DNA of 64,000 nucleotides from Peribacillus sp. FSL H8-0477 (GCF_038002765.1 NZ_JBBODE010000002.1:620001-684000), one strand, 5' to 3'; shown: positions 27,267-40,575, numbered from the stretch's first letter. Notes: generated by a model from the sequence alone, not told the origin. Program-made: numbers and translations.

Positions 27267-27713
27267 ATGACGGTGTCCGAAGATATGTTAAAGGAAGCCT
27301 TGCATTCATTAAAAGATACTGGAGTTAGAATCACTCCTCAACGTCATGCGATACTTGAGTATTTAATTAACTCCATGTCGCATCCAACAGCTGATGATAT
27401 TTATAAGGCATTGGAAGGTACGTTTCCCAACATGAGCGTGGCAACTGTTTATAATAATTTACGAGTGTTTCGTGAAATTGGCTTAGTTAAAGAATTAACT
27501 TATGGTGATTCATCTGCACGTTTTGATTTTGTTACCACTAATCATTATCATGTTATTTGCCAAGACTGCGGGAAGATTGTTGATTTCCACTATCCAGGTT
27601 TGGACGAAGTTGAACACTTTGCTTCTCAAGTAACTGGCTTCAATGTCAGTCATCACCGCATGGAAATTTATGGTGAGTGCGCTGAGTGTTCTGGAACAAA
27701 AGAAGTGCATTAA
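27267..27713 (+). CDS. perR: Peroxide-sensing repressor PerR
   Basis: Fur-family metal-dependent repressor of peroxide stress genes. The 148-residue product keeps all known ligands. The regulatory metal site is His39, Asp87, His93, His95 and Asp106. The structural zinc site is Cys98, Cys101, Cys138 and Cys141. The winged helix contains [19 protein letters not shown]. The His pair oxidised by peroxide in B. subtilis PerR (His37, His91) corresponds to His39 and His93 here. AGAGGTG precedes the ATG. A Per box overlaps its promoter. Confidence 0.97.
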   Translation: MTVSEDMLKEALHSLKDTGVRITPQRHAILEYLINSMSHPTADDIYKALEGTFPNMSVATVYNNLRVFREIGLVKELTYGDSSARFDFVTTNHYHVICQDCGKIVDFHYPGLDEVEHFASQVTGFNVSHHRMEIYGECAECSGTKEVH

Positions 27714-27746
27714 AAAAGTTCCACCTTTACAGGAGGAACTTTTTTT
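27712..27746. terminator. Bidirectional terminator between perR and ygzB
   Basis: AAAAAGTTCC/GGAACTTTTTT hairpin with runs on both sides. Confidence 0.85.
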
Positions 27747-27754
27747 AATTTATC

Positions 27755-28111
27755 CTATTTATCACTTATCTTTTTACGGTTATATTTTTCATCGAAATCT
27801 TTACCTGCAAGATTTTTATCGAGTGTTAGTGACTCGTCGCAATGCATACAGATATCGACACGGCCAAGAATTTTTGTTGGTTTGCCGCAATTCGGGCAAA
27901 TTACTTGTACTGACCTGGTGGACAGCATACCAATCCAAAAATAAACAACTGTGCTTGCAACTATGAAAAGCAGTCCCAGTATCATGAAAATAGTCATCAC
28001 TATTGGATGAGATTTAAAGAATATACCGCCGTACATCACAATAAAGCCGATAAAAATCAAACTTAAGGCAAAAGTACGAATTTTATTTATTTTACTAGAA
28101 TATTTAGCCAT
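27755..28111 (-). CDS. ygzB: YgzB family membrane protein with zinc ribbon
   Basis: A 118-residue protein with two membrane segments (about residues 12-31 and 37-64). A cytoplasmic tail carries two CxxC pairs ([11 protein letters not shown] and [11 protein letters not shown]), a zinc-ribbon pattern. B. subtilis YgzB has the same size, topology and position between perR and ygxA. GGAGGG precedes the ATG. The function is unknown. Confidence 0.85.
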   Translation of the reverse strand: MAKYSSKINKIRTFALSLIFIGFIVMYGGIFFKSHPIVMTIFMILGLLFIVASTVVYFWIGMLSTRSVQVICPNCGKPTKILGRVDICMHCDESLTLDKNLAGKDFDEKYNRKKISDK

Positions 28112-28267
28112 TGTTGTCCCTCCTGAGATATAACTATATCATATCTATATGGCAAATATGAACAAAGATAGGCTATAAATTAAGCTGTAATAGTAGGAAT
28201 AAGCAGGAGTTTGAAATAAAACTGTCGAAAAGAATAACTATATTAACGGTTTTGGGGGAATTAAACT

Positions 28268-29128
28268 ATGGAGGACATCCTTCGTCCGATTTATCAGGAA
28301 CGCGCCAGTATGAAATCTACCTTAGGTATTTTATTAATTGAAAAGAGAGACAGCAGTACGAGTACGGATTCTTTTGATTACATTCTATTTATCATAGTTA
28401 AAGAAGCAGAAGAACCTGTTTTCCTAAAACAATATACATATAGAAACAAAAAAGCATCCATGCATATCGTAGAGGAAGAAAAGCTGAAAGAATGGCTGCT
28501 GCTCGGAACGAATCGTAAAATGGTTGATTGGATCCAAAATGGTAAAATCCTTTTTGATAGAAATGAATATGTACATAATTTAAAAACAGAAATTCGAGAG
28601 TTCCCCTTCTATGGACGGAAGATTAAAATGGGGATGGAATTTGCAAAGCTCATTAGAAGATATGTAGATGGAAAATCATTCTTCGAAAACGGCCATGCGT
28701 TGGATGCGTATAACCATGTTGTTCATTCGCTGCATCATTTGGCTAGACTTGAAATTATCGAACAGGGATTTTATCCAGAGGTGACCGTTTGGAATCAAGT
28801 GAAACACATAGAACCTGAGATATTTAAGTTATATGAAGAGCTAGTGACCAGCGGAGAGTCTTTAGAGAAAAGATTAGAGCTATTGTTCTTAGCTAGTGAG
28901 TTCCTGATTTACTCGAGAACTAATCTAGGTTCACAGCATCTATTAGAAATCATGAGTACAAAGGAAGACCCTTGGAGTATTGCTGAATTAATGGCACATC
29001 CTGAACTTGCTCATTATTCTGTTGATCTAAGTGTTTTGTTAGAATACTTAATAGAGAAGAATGTTATTGATGTTATTAAGGTAGAGACTAAAGGACAAGA
29101 GATTTATCACCGGTATTACAGAGTTTGA
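28268..29128 (+). CDS. ygxA: YgxA, nucleotidyltransferase-like protein
   Basis: A 286-residue soluble protein. The first 120 residues resemble the nucleotidyltransferase-like domain of the YgxA family (YQERASMKSTLGILLIEKRDS, TDSFDYILFI). A helical middle and a winged-helix-like end follow. It directly precedes the rRNA operon, as in B. subtilis (ygxA-rrnD). ATG at 28268 is preceded by a weak GGGGGAA. The substrate and role are not known. Confidence 0.8.
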   Translation: MEDILRPIYQERASMKSTLGILLIEKRDSSTSTDSFDYILFIIVKEAEEPVFLKQYTYRNKKASMHIVEEEKLKEWLLLGTNRKMVDWIQNGKILFDRNEYVHNLKTEIREFPFYGRKIKMGMEFAKLIRRYVDGKSFFENGHALDAYNHVVHSLHHLARLEIIEQGFYPEVTVWNQVKHIEPEIFKLYEELVTSGESLEKRLELLFLASEFLIYSRTNLGSQHLLEIMSTKEDPWSIAELMAHPELAHYSVDLSVLLEYLIEKNVIDVIKVETKGQEIYHRYYRV

Positions 29129-29147
29129 AATTATTTTAAAAAAGCTA

Positions 29148-29176
29148 TTGACCGATAAAAAGAATGATGGTATATT
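29148..29176 (+). promoter_or_regulatory. rrn promoter P1
   Basis: TTGACC and TATATT hexamers with a 17-base spacer, about 220 bases before the 16S gene. Confidence 0.75.
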
Positions 29177-29245
29177 TATTAACGTTGCTGCGAGACATTC
29201 GCTTCGCAGCTAATTAAAACTTCAAAAAAAACTTTAAAAAAGTTG

Positions 29246-29275
29246 TTGACAGTATAAACGACAACATGGTATGAT
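29246..29275 (+). promoter_or_regulatory. rrn promoter P2
   Basis: TTGACA and TATGAT hexamers with an 18-base spacer, about 99 bases downstream of P1. Tandem promoters about 100 bp apart are standard for Bacillus rrn operons. A boxA-like GCTCTTTGAAAACTG follows at 29311. Confidence 0.8.
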
Positions 29276-29393
29276 AATCAAGTCGCTTCGGAAGAAACGA
29301 CAACGAAATTGCTCTTTGAAAACTGAACAAAACAAAGCGTCAACGTTTTAAAGAAGTGAGTACACACTATAAAAACAACCGAGCAAGTCAAAC

Positions 29394-30948
<1,555 letters not shown>

Positions 30949-31081
30949 AAAATTAACGTGACGCTTTTGTTTTGTTCAGTTTTGAATGAGTAATTCATTC
31001 AACCTTGTTCTTTGAAAACTAGATAATAGATAGAAGGCAAATTTTGCATCAATTTTTAAAACACCGAATGTTTTTTTAGTA

Positions 31082-34013
<2,932 letters not shown>

Positions 34014-34134
34014 TTCGTTTTAATTACATGCAAAAAACCTTCTTATTATCTAGTTTTGAAAGAATAAGTAAAATTGTTCTTGAATTTTTAACAAAAAGAT
34101 ATTATAATAATAAATGTCTTTCAAAATGAATAAT

Positions 34135-34251
<117 letters not shown>

Positions 34252-34276
34252 AGATTCATTTAAACCACTATATTAT

Positions 34277-34351
34277 TCCGCAGTAGCTCAGTGGTAGAGC
34301 ATTCGGCTGTTAACCGAACGGTCGTAGGTTCGAGTCCTACCTGCGGAGCCA
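34277..34351 (+). tRNA. tRNA-Asn (GTT)
   Basis: Cloverleaf with acceptor TCCGCAG/CTGCGGA, anticodon loop CTGTTAA and encoded CCA. First gene of the 14-tRNA cluster behind 5S. Confidence 0.97.
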
Positions 34352-34354
34352 AAT

Positions 34355-34446
34355 GGAGAGCTGTCCGAGTGGCCGAAGGAGCACGATTGGAAATCGTGTA
34401 GACGGGTAACCCTGTCTCAAGGGTTCAAATCCCTTGCTCTCCGCCA
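34355..34446 (+). tRNA. tRNA-Ser (GGA)
   Basis: Type II tRNA of 92 nt with a long variable arm, anticodon loop TTGGAAA and encoded CCA. Confidence 0.97.
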
Positions 34447-34455
34447 TTACTTCAC

Positions 34456-34530
34456 GGCCCCTTGGTCAAGCGGTTAAGACACCGCCCTTTCACGGCGGTA
34501 ACACGGGTTCGAATCCCGTAGGGGTCACCA
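34456..34530 (+). tRNA. tRNA-Glu (TTC)
   Basis: Anticodon loop CTTTCAC, T arm GGGTTCGAATCCC, encoded CCA. Confidence 0.97.
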
Positions 34531-34540
34531 CATACATATT

Positions 34541-34616
34541 GGAGGATTAGCTCAGCTGGGAGAGCATCTGCCTTACAAGCAGAGGGTCGGCGGTTCGATC
34601 CCGTCATCCTCCACCA
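34541..34616 (+). tRNA. tRNA-Val (TAC)
   Basis: Acceptor GGAGGAT/ATCCTCC, anticodon loop CTTACAA, encoded CCA. Confidence 0.97.
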
Positions 34617-34654
34617 TATTTTTTAAAAAGTGACGTTAGTAAAATTCCCATTAT

Positions 34655-34731
<77 letters not shown>

Positions 34732-34735
34732 TAAT

Positions 34736-34812
34736 GGTCCGGTAGTTCAGTTGGTTAGAATGCCTGCCTGTCACGCAGGAGGTCGCGGGTTCGAGTCCCG
34801 TCCGGACCGCCA
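34736..34812 (+). tRNA. tRNA-Asp (GTC)
   Basis: Acceptor GGTCCGG/CCGGACC, anticodon loop CTGTCAC, encoded CCA. Confidence 0.97.
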
Positions 34813-34822
34813 TTATTATTAT

Positions 34823-34898
34823 GGCTCAGTAGCTCAGTCGGTAGAGCAAAGGACTGAAAATCCTTGTGTCGGCAGTTCGATTCTGTCCTGAGCCACCA
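34823..34898 (+). tRNA. tRNA-Phe (GAA)
   Basis: Acceptor GGCTCAG, anticodon loop CTGAAAA, encoded CCA. Confidence 0.97.
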
Positions 34899-34940
34899 TT
34901 ATAAACTTGATTTCTTAAGTTTACTAGCAGTATTATATAT

Positions 34941-35024
34941 GGAGGGGTAGCGAAGTGGCTAAACGCGGCGGACTGTAAATCCGCTCCTTAGGGTTCGGCA
35001 GTTCGAATCTGCCCCCCTCCACCA
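34941..35024 (+). tRNA. tRNA-Tyr (GTA)
   Basis: Type II tRNA of 84 nt with anticodon loop CTGTAAA and encoded CCA. The 42 bases before it, where B. subtilis trnD has a tRNA-Thr, contain no tRNA. Confidence 0.97.
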
Positions 35025-35031
35025 TCTTTAC

Positions 35032-35105
35032 AGGGGCATAGTTTAAAGGTAGAACTGAGGTCTCCAAAACCTCCAGTGTGGGTTCGAGTCCTACTGCCCC
35101 TGCCA
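35032..35105 (+). tRNA. tRNA-Trp (CCA)
   Basis: Acceptor AGGGGCA/TGCCCCT, anticodon loop CTCCAAA, encoded CCA. Confidence 0.97.
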
Positions 35106-35141
35106 TTTTTAAATTAAATTTAAATACTTTTCTCTTATCAT

Positions 35142-35218
35142 GGCGGTTGTGGCGAAGTGGTTAACGCACCTGATTGTGGTTCAGGCATTCGTGGGTTCGA
35201 TTCCCATCAGTCGCCCCA
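35142..35218 (+). tRNA. tRNA-His (GTG)
   Basis: Has the extra 5' G opposite discriminator C, typical of tRNA-His; anticodon loop TTGTGGT; encoded CCA. Confidence 0.97.
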
Positions 35219-35257
35219 TTTTTTTTTGAGAAAATATACTTAATATATAGATACTAA

Positions 35258-35332
35258 TGGGCTATAGCCAAGCGGTAAGGCAACGGACTTTGACTCCGTC
35301 ATGCGTAGGTTCAAATCCTGCTAGCCCAGCCA
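35258..35332 (+). tRNA. tRNA-Gln (TTG)
   Basis: Acceptor TGGGCTA/TAGCCCA, anticodon loop CTTTGAC, encoded CCA. Confidence 0.97.
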
Positions 35333-35335
35333 TTA

Positions 35336-35410
35336 GCGGAAGTAGTTCAGTGGTAGAATACAACCTTGCCAAGGTTGGGGTCGCGGGTTCGAACCCCGTC
35401 TTCCGCTCCA
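35336..35410 (+). tRNA. tRNA-Gly (GCC)
   Basis: Acceptor GCGGAAG/CTTCCGC, anticodon loop TTGCCAA, encoded CCA. Confidence 0.97.
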
Positions 35411-35419
35411 ATAAATATT

Positions 35420-35493
35420 GGCGGCATAGCCAAGCGGTAAGGCAGAGGTCTGCAAAACCTTTACCACCGGTTCGATTCCGGTTGCCGCCTCCA
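35420..35493 (+). tRNA. tRNA-Cys (GCA)
   Basis: Acceptor GGCGGCA/TGCCGCC, anticodon loop CTGCAAA, encoded CCA. Confidence 0.97.
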
Positions 35494-35500
35494 ATTATTT

Positions 35501-35581
35501 GCCTGAGTGGTGGAATGGCAGACACGCCGCACTCAAAATGCGGTGCCGTAAGGCGTGCCGGTTCAAGTCCGGCCTCAGGTA
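35501..35581 (+). tRNA. tRNA-Leu (CAA), CCA not encoded
   Basis: Type II tRNA with anticodon loop CTCAAAA and a long variable arm. After the discriminator A the sequence is TTA, so CCA is added post-transcriptionally. Last gene of the cluster. Confidence 0.95.
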
Positions 35582-35586
35582 TTACT

Positions 35587-35622
35587 AAAAAGACTTCGTA
35601 TGTCATATACGAAGTCTTTTTT
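35587..35622 (+). terminator. Terminator of the rRNA-tRNA operon
   Basis: AGACTTCGTAT/ATACGAAGTCT hairpin followed by T6, just after tRNA-Leu. Confidence 0.9.
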
Positions 35623-35682
35623 CTGTTTGAATTTTAATGCCATTCATAACGAAATAGGTCTAAACCATTAAAAATAGTCCTA

Positions 35683-35787
35683 GACGGGAATAAAGCATGT
35701 TCAGACGGGATTAGTATTTCCACAGACGGGAATAACTCGTTTGGTGACGGGATTATCGCCATCTCAGACGGGAATAATTCAAAAGCA
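35683..35787. repeat. Five-copy tandem array with exact 21-bp period (GACGGGA core)
   Basis: GACGGGA begins at 35683, 35704, 35725, 35746 and 35767, each 21 bases apart. Copies alternate strictly between GACGGGAATAA (1, 3, 5) and GACGGGATTA (2, 4). The unit tail is variable but usually ends in CA. On the minus strand one frame is open and spells heptads such as ELFPSVE and ILIPSEH. The corresponding 65-codon ORF has a GTG start without a good ribosome binding site, so it is not called as a gene. Two further GACGGG-free units flank it. Confidence 0.85.
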
Positions 35788-36119
35788 GCAAGCAAATAGA
35801 GAAAACACCCACTCCAAGGCAACGTGTCCACTAAACAGAGATCTCTTCTTTCTAGGCCATTATAAATTTAAAGAATTATTTGATAAAACAAAAAATATAT
35901 GGAAATCTATTTACAACTTGTATAGAATAGGATAAAAGATTAAAAGTTTTAAGGGTGATAAAGTTAATCTAAGGGGGTGAAGAGAGGCGGGGGCGGGCTT
36001 TATAATGAATCAGGGAGAGTCGAGTAAAGCAAATCTTCATTCACAATTGATCGTTGTGTAAAAGCAGGAACAGCCAGGGGTAACTTCAAAAATATTTTGT
36101 ATTATGATTGTACCTAATT
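35788..36119. other. Spacer between the 21-bp array and the lactate permease
   Basis: AT-rich DNA of about 330 bases without a convincing gene. A 16-codon ORF at 36005 (start MNQGESSK) lacks clear support. The lactate permease promoter is expected near 36070-36110, where TAACTT and TATGAT lie about 16 bases apart. Confidence 0.4.
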
Positions 36120-36134
36120 ATGTAAGCGTTTACT
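36120..36134. promoter_or_regulatory. cre site (CcpA operator) upstream of lctP
   Basis: ATGTAAGCGTTTACT fits the catabolite-responsive element consensus WTGNAANCGNWNNCW at every defined position. It lies 37 bases before the lctP start codon, just downstream of the putative promoter, as expected for repression by CcpA on preferred sugars. Confidence 0.75.
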
Positions 36135-36170
36135 TGTGACTGTATTCTGTTTTTAAAATGGAGGTATGTT

Positions 36171-37859
36171 ATGACTTTTGTACAAGACGTAACTGCAGTA
36201 GGGGGAAGTCTAGGTCTGACTGCGTTAGTTGCTGTTATTCCAATACTATATTTTTTCTGGGCTTTGGCAATTAAAAGAATGAAAGGGTATATAGCAGGTC
36301 TGACTACGTTATTGATTGCTTTGATTTTAGCAGTAGCTGCATTTGGAATGCCTGCTCAATTGGCGGTCATGTCAGCTACACATGGTGCAGTATACGGTAT
36401 AATCCCTATTGGCTGGATTATTATTAGTTCCGTTTTTTTGTATAAACTGACTGTCAAAACAGGACAATTTGATATTATCCGTAATTCAATCATTTCGATT
36501 ACTGAGGACCGCCGTCTGCAAGCATTATTAGTAGCCTTCTCTTTTGGTGCATTTCTTGAAGGAGCTGCTGGTTTTGGTGCTCCTGTTGCGATATCGGCTG
36601 CACTGCTTGTTGGGCTAGGATTTAATCCACTGTATGCTGCAGGATTGTGTTTAATTGCAAATACAGCCCCAGTTGCATTTGGGGCTATCGGCGCACCAAT
36701 TCTGGCTTTAGAAGGGCCAACGGGAATTCCTGCAATTGAAATTTCAAAAATGGTAGGGCGCCAATTACCGTTTTTATCAATATTTATCCCATTTTATTTA
36801 GTTGTTATTATGGCAGGCTTTAAAAAAGCACTAGAAGTAATGCCAGCCATTTTAGTAACGGGTATTACCTTTTCCATAACTCAATTTTTAAGTTCAAACT
36901 ACCTCGGACCAGAACTTCCAGATATTTTGTCAGCCTTAGTATCTATTCTTGCATTAGGGATATTTCTAAAGTTTTGGAAACCAAAAACTATTTTTCGCTT
37001 TTCATCCGAACAAGAATTGGCGTCAACTCTCGCTGTGAATGAAGCAGATGAGGATCAACCACATACAGGCAGACAAGTTCTAAAGGCATGGTCGCCTTTT
37101 TTAATTTTAACGGCTATCATTTCCATCTGGGGAATCCCAGTAGTTAAGCAAGCTTTAACGGGACATTATGAGGGCAGCAACCTATTTTTAACTGGACTTA
37201 ATTCAATAGGACAAGTCTTTACATTTATTCCTAATGTTCCTTTACTGAATAATAAAGTTATAAATGTTGCTGGGGATGCCGTACCGGCATTTTATAAACT
37301 TGAGTTTTTAGGAGCTGCTGGAACTGCCGTTCTTATTGCGGCGATTATAACAAAATTTATTTTCCGAATTTCCTGGAAGGATTGGCTGCTTACTTTTACT
37401 GAGACATTAAATGAGTTGAAATTCCCAATTATTACGATTGCGTCAGTTGTCGGTTATGCATATGTGACAAATGCTTCAGGCATGAGTACAGCAATGGGGA
37501 TGGTATTAGCGAAAACAGGATTCCTATTTCCTTTCTTCTCTCCAATACTGGGATGGCTTGGCGTGTTTATTACTGGCTCTGATACTTCATCAAACCTGCT
37601 CTTTGGTAATATGCAGCAAGTTACAGCAAATTCTATCGGCATGGATCCAGTGCTTGCTGTATCAGCGAACTCTTCGGGTGGGGTTACCGGTAAAATGATT
37701 TCACCTCAATCAATAGCAGTAGCTTGTGCGGCAGTAGGTCTTGCGGGGAAAGAATCAGAGTTATTCCGCTTTACGATAAAGCATAGTATTTTTCTAGTTA
37801 TCCTTATTGGTATTATGACCTTCTTGCAAAATGGCGTACTATCTTGGATGATTCCTTAA
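36171..37859 (+). CDS. lctP: L-lactate permease (LctP/LutP family)
   Basis: A 562-residue integral membrane carrier with about 12-14 hydrophobic helices. The family motif GAFLEGAAGFGAPVAISAALL lies near residue 122. AFGAIGAPILALEGPTG follows at about 170, and the C-terminal TGSDTSSNLLFGNMQQ and SSGGVTGKMISPQSIAVA are hallmarks of LctP symporters. It imports lactate with protons. GGAGG precedes the ATG. A cre site suggests glucose repression. No lutABC genes are adjacent. Confidence 0.92.
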   Translation: MTFVQDVTAVGGSLGLTALVAVIPILYFFWALAIKRMKGYIAGLTTLLIALILAVAAFGMPAQLAVMSATHGAVYGIIPIGWIIISSVFLYKLTVKTGQFDIIRNSIISITEDRRLQALLVAFSFGAFLEGAAGFGAPVAISAALLVGLGFNPLYAAGLCLIANTAPVAFGAIGAPILALEGPTGIPAIEISKMVGRQLPFLSIFIPFYLVVIMAGFKKALEVMPAILVTGITFSITQFLSSNYLGPELPDILSALVSILALGIFLKFWKPKTIFRFSSEQELASTLAVNEADEDQPHTGRQVLKAWSPFLILTAIISIWGIPVVKQALTGHYEGSNLFLTGLNSIGQVFTFIPNVPLLNNKVINVAGDAVPAFYKLEFLGAAGTAVLIAAIITKFIFRISWKDWLLTFTETLNELKFPIITIASVVGYAYVTNASGMSTAMGMVLAKTGFLFPFFSPILGWLGVFITGSDTSSNLLFGNMQQVTANSIGMDPVLAVSANSSGGVTGKMISPQSIAVACAAVGLAGKESELFRFTIKHSIFLVILIGIMTFLQNGVLSWMIP

Positions 37860-37860
37860 T

Positions 37861-37911
37861 AAAAAGGCAGCAGGTAAAAGTTCTTAATCGACTTTTACCT
37901 GTTGCCTTTTT
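37861..37911. terminator. Bidirectional terminator between lctP and the histidine kinase
   Basis: AAAAAGGCAgCAGGTAAAAGT pairs with ACTTTTACCTGtTGCCTTTTT, serving both convergent genes. Confidence 0.9.
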
Positions 37912-39130
37912 ATGTCGAGCATAAAGGAATGTATATGGTGAAGGTTGTCCCAATCGTTAATTTACTTGTAACAACGATTTTCCCTTTATATTTTTGAATA
38001 ATATTATAACAAACAGTTAAACCAATCCCGGTGCCCCGCTCTTTAAGTGAGTAAAAAGGGGTGCCAAGAACATCGATTTGATTCTTCGTAAGCCCAATTC
38101 CTGTATCCGTAATCATTATTTTTGCCATATCCTGATCTTGTTCAGTTTCTATGGTAATAAAGCCTGCTCTATCCATTGATTCAATACCGTTTTTAATAAT
38201 ATTGACTAAAAGCTGTTTAAGCTCGATCGGGTCCATTTTAATATATAAGTCATGATTGGGTTTTAGTACTATGCCTATGTTCCGTTGATTAGCAAAGCTC
38301 GTTAACAGATCTGCTGTTTTTTTAATCTCATCATTTAAGGCGATGACCTGAACAATACCTGTTTGATGTTTAGCTAATGATAAATAATCATTAATAATGA
38401 CTTGAGTATACTCCAGTTCAGTAAGCATAGTCTGGATATAAAATTTTTCTGTTTCGGTCAATTCCTCTTTTTGATCTAATAGTTGAGCAAATCCTTTTAC
38501 TACTGTAATAGGATTTCTTATTTCGTGTGCTATCGTAGCGGCCATTTGTCCAACAGAATGTAATTGTTTGGCTTGTTGAAGTTCTTGATGAAAGGATTTT
38601 GCTGAGGCCATTCTATTATTCGTACTGATAAATACAAATAGCAAAATTACTTGTATAGCAATGAAGTTAAGTGTATTGCCAAATGCGTCTAATGAAACAT
38701 AAAAATAAGTATATTGTAGATTTGTTTGAGAGATGACATTGATGAAGACCGGACCAAGTATGATATTTAAAGAAAAGACGATGTAAAAACCTATTTTATC
38801 AAATAAAAAAATCGGGATTAACGGGGCCATAGCGAATATAGCCAACATAATTGCTGTGTCGGGAAAAGTCCAAAACTTTAAGTAAAAATATACAGTTATT
38901 AAAACTATGAATATTGTTTTATAAAGCCTGCCTTCATTTTTTACATAAAAAATCAAAGATATGATAATTCCTGTTATCAATACAACTTGTAAAGACATGT
39001 CGAAAGGGTCGTTCTTCCAATTGATTGGAGAAACAGATATACCGACTAAGAGTAAGAAAGAGATCATCCCCATAAAACTTTTAAGAATTAATCGGTATTG
39101 ATTTTGATAATATTCGTGATTTTTTAACAT
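37910..39130 (-). CDS. Sensor histidine kinase, sporulation-kinase-like, orphan
   Basis: A 406-residue protein with six or so membrane helices in residues 15-170 and no large extracellular domain. A HisKA domain follows with phospho-acceptor His202 in TIAHEIRNPITVVKGFAQLL. The HATPase domain has the N box LLVNIIKNGIESM, the G1 box ITDTGIGL and the G2 box GTGIGLTVCYNII. The membrane-only sensor and the HEIRNPL-type H box resemble KinB-like kinases that feed Spo0F. No response regulator is nearby. The stimulus is unknown. Confidence 0.85.
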   Translation of the reverse strand: MLKNHEYYQNQYRLILKSFMGMISFLLLVGISVSPINWKNDPFDMSLQVVLITGIIISLIFYVKNEGRLYKTIFIVLITVYFYLKFWTFPDTAIMLAIFAMAPLIPIFLFDKIGFYIVFSLNIILGPVFINVISQTNLQYTYFYVSLDAFGNTLNFIAIQVILLFVFISTNNRMASAKSFHQELQQAKQLHSVGQMAATIAHEIRNPITVVKGFAQLLDQKEELTETEKFYIQTMLTELEYTQVIINDYLSLAKHQTGIVQVIALNDEIKKTADLLTSFANQRNIGIVLKPNHDLYIKMDPIELKQLLVNIIKNGIESMDRAGFITIETEQDQDMAKIMITDTGIGLTKNQIDVLGTPFYSLKERGTGIGLTVCYNIIQKYKGKIVVTSKLTIGTTFTIYIPLCST

Positions 39131-39317
39131 AATACTCCTTAATAGATTATTTATTTAGATTAATAGTAATCTTTTCTAGTACGAATGTAAATTGTCGCAA
39201 ACATTATTTTCCAAATCAATAGAAAATCATCTATGTGAATTTAGTTAAAAAATGACATAAATTAATAACGAATGGGTATACAAATAAAAGACTATTTTAA
39301 TTTAGGAGGATGATTAG

Positions 39318-40457
39318 ATGAAGGCAGTTACTTTTCAGGGGGCAAAGGATATTCAAGTTAAACAAGTAGAAGATCCAAAACTTCAAATGAAAGATGATAT
39401 TATTGTGCGGATTACTTCGACAGCAATTTGTGGTTCGGATCTTCACATTTATCAAGGTGCGCTGCCTGCGCAGAAGGATTATGTCATTGGTCATGAACCG
39501 ATGGGAATCGTAGAAGAAGTAGGTCCAGAGGTGACTAAAGTAAAAAAAGGGGACAGAGTGGTTCTCCCGTTCAATATTGCTTGCGGTCATTGTTTTTATT
39601 GTGAGCATGATATGGAAAGTCAGTGTGATCATTCAAATAGGAATGAAGATATTGATACAGGTGGATACTTTGGGTTTACGGAACGTTATGGTAATTATCC
39701 AGGTGGACAAGCTGAATTTTTACGTGTACCGTATGGAAACTTTATGCCGTTCATAATCCCTGAATCGTGTGAGCTTGAAGATGAGGCAGTTTTGTTTATG
39801 TCAGATGTTCTTCCCACTGCCTATTGGTCTGTTGAAAATGCTGGTGTGAAAAAAGGAGATACAGTAGTCGTTCTTGGATGTGGTCCAATCGGATTAATGG
39901 CACAAAAATTTGCCTGGATGAAGGGAGCAAAACGAGTTATTGCCGTTGATAATCTTCCTTATCGATTAAATCGTGCCAAGAGTATGAATAAAGTCGAAAT
40001 ATATAATTTCGATGAGTATAACAATATGGGAAGTTACCTTAAAGAAATAACGAGCGGCGGTGCAGATGTTGTTATCGATTGTGTAGGAATGGACGGAAAA
40101 AAATCTGTGGTTGAAGCCGTTGAGCAAAAGTTGAAGCTGCAGGGAGGTACGTTAAGTGCAATAGATATTGGATTGAATGCAGTTCGGAAATTTGGAACGA
40201 TTCAACTGACTGGTGTGTATGGATCTAAATATAACATGTTCCCGCTAGGTAATTTATTTGAGAGAAATATTAATCTTAAAATGGGACAAGCACCAGTGAT
40301 TCATTTAATGCCGAAGATTTTTAACATGATTACAGCTAAGGAATTTGATCCAACGGAGATTATTTCTCACAAAATTCCACTAGAACAAGCAAGCGAAGCC
40401 TACAAAATATTTAATGATCATGAAGATGAATGTGTAAAAGTCGTTTTAAAACCATAA
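39318..40457 (+). CDS. Zinc-dependent alcohol dehydrogenase (MDR superfamily)
   Basis: A 379-residue medium-chain dehydrogenase resembling glutathione-independent formaldehyde dehydrogenases. Catalytic zinc ligands are Cys38, His59 and Glu60. The structural zinc site is Cys89, Cys92, Cys95 and Cys103. The nucleotide-binding VVLGCGPIGLMAQKFAWMKGA lies at about 188. An insertion between the structural Cys cluster and the catalytic domain (DIDTGGYFGFTERYGNYPGGQAE) marks the B. subtilis AdhB-like subgroup. GGAGG precedes the ATG. The substrate could be an aldehyde adduct or polyol. Confidence 0.87.
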   Translation: MKAVTFQGAKDIQVKQVEDPKLQMKDDIIVRITSTAICGSDLHIYQGALPAQKDYVIGHEPMGIVEEVGPEVTKVKKGDRVVLPFNIACGHCFYCEHDMESQCDHSNRNEDIDTGGYFGFTERYGNYPGGQAEFLRVPYGNFMPFIIPESCELEDEAVLFMSDVLPTAYWSVENAGVKKGDTVVVLGCGPIGLMAQKFAWMKGAKRVIAVDNLPYRLNRAKSMNKVEIYNFDEYNNMGSYLKEITSGGADVVIDCVGMDGKKSVVEAVEQKLKLQGGTLSAIDIGLNAVRKFGTIQLTGVYGSKYNMFPLGNLFERNINLKMGQAPVIHLMPKIFNMITAKEFDPTEIISHKIPLEQASEAYKIFNDHEDECVKVVLKP

Positions 40458-40471
40458 ATAGTGTAGGACTT

Positions 40472-40507
40472 TCCTCAAAGGCAGAATGCTTTTGAGGATT
40501 TTTTCTT
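40472..40507 (+). terminator. Terminator of the alcohol dehydrogenase
   Basis: TCCTCAAA/TTTGAGGA hairpin followed by TTTTTTCT. Confidence 0.85.
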
Positions 40508-40575
40508 TCTTGACGGGTTAATGTAGTTTATCATTAAGTTGAGGATTACTGGGGTACATAAGGGGGATGTCAGAT

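Noticed and set aside
35262-35606. 114-codon minus-strand ORF across the tRNA cluster
   Set aside because: It lies entirely on the complement of tRNA-Gln, Gly, Cys and Leu; its peptide motifs come from T-arm complements, a common spurious call.
35634-35831. 65-codon ORF over the 21-bp array with LFPS/IPS heptads
   Set aside because: GTG start without a proper ribosome binding site; the open frame follows from the 21-base period and the codon content of the core. Kept only as a property of the repeat.
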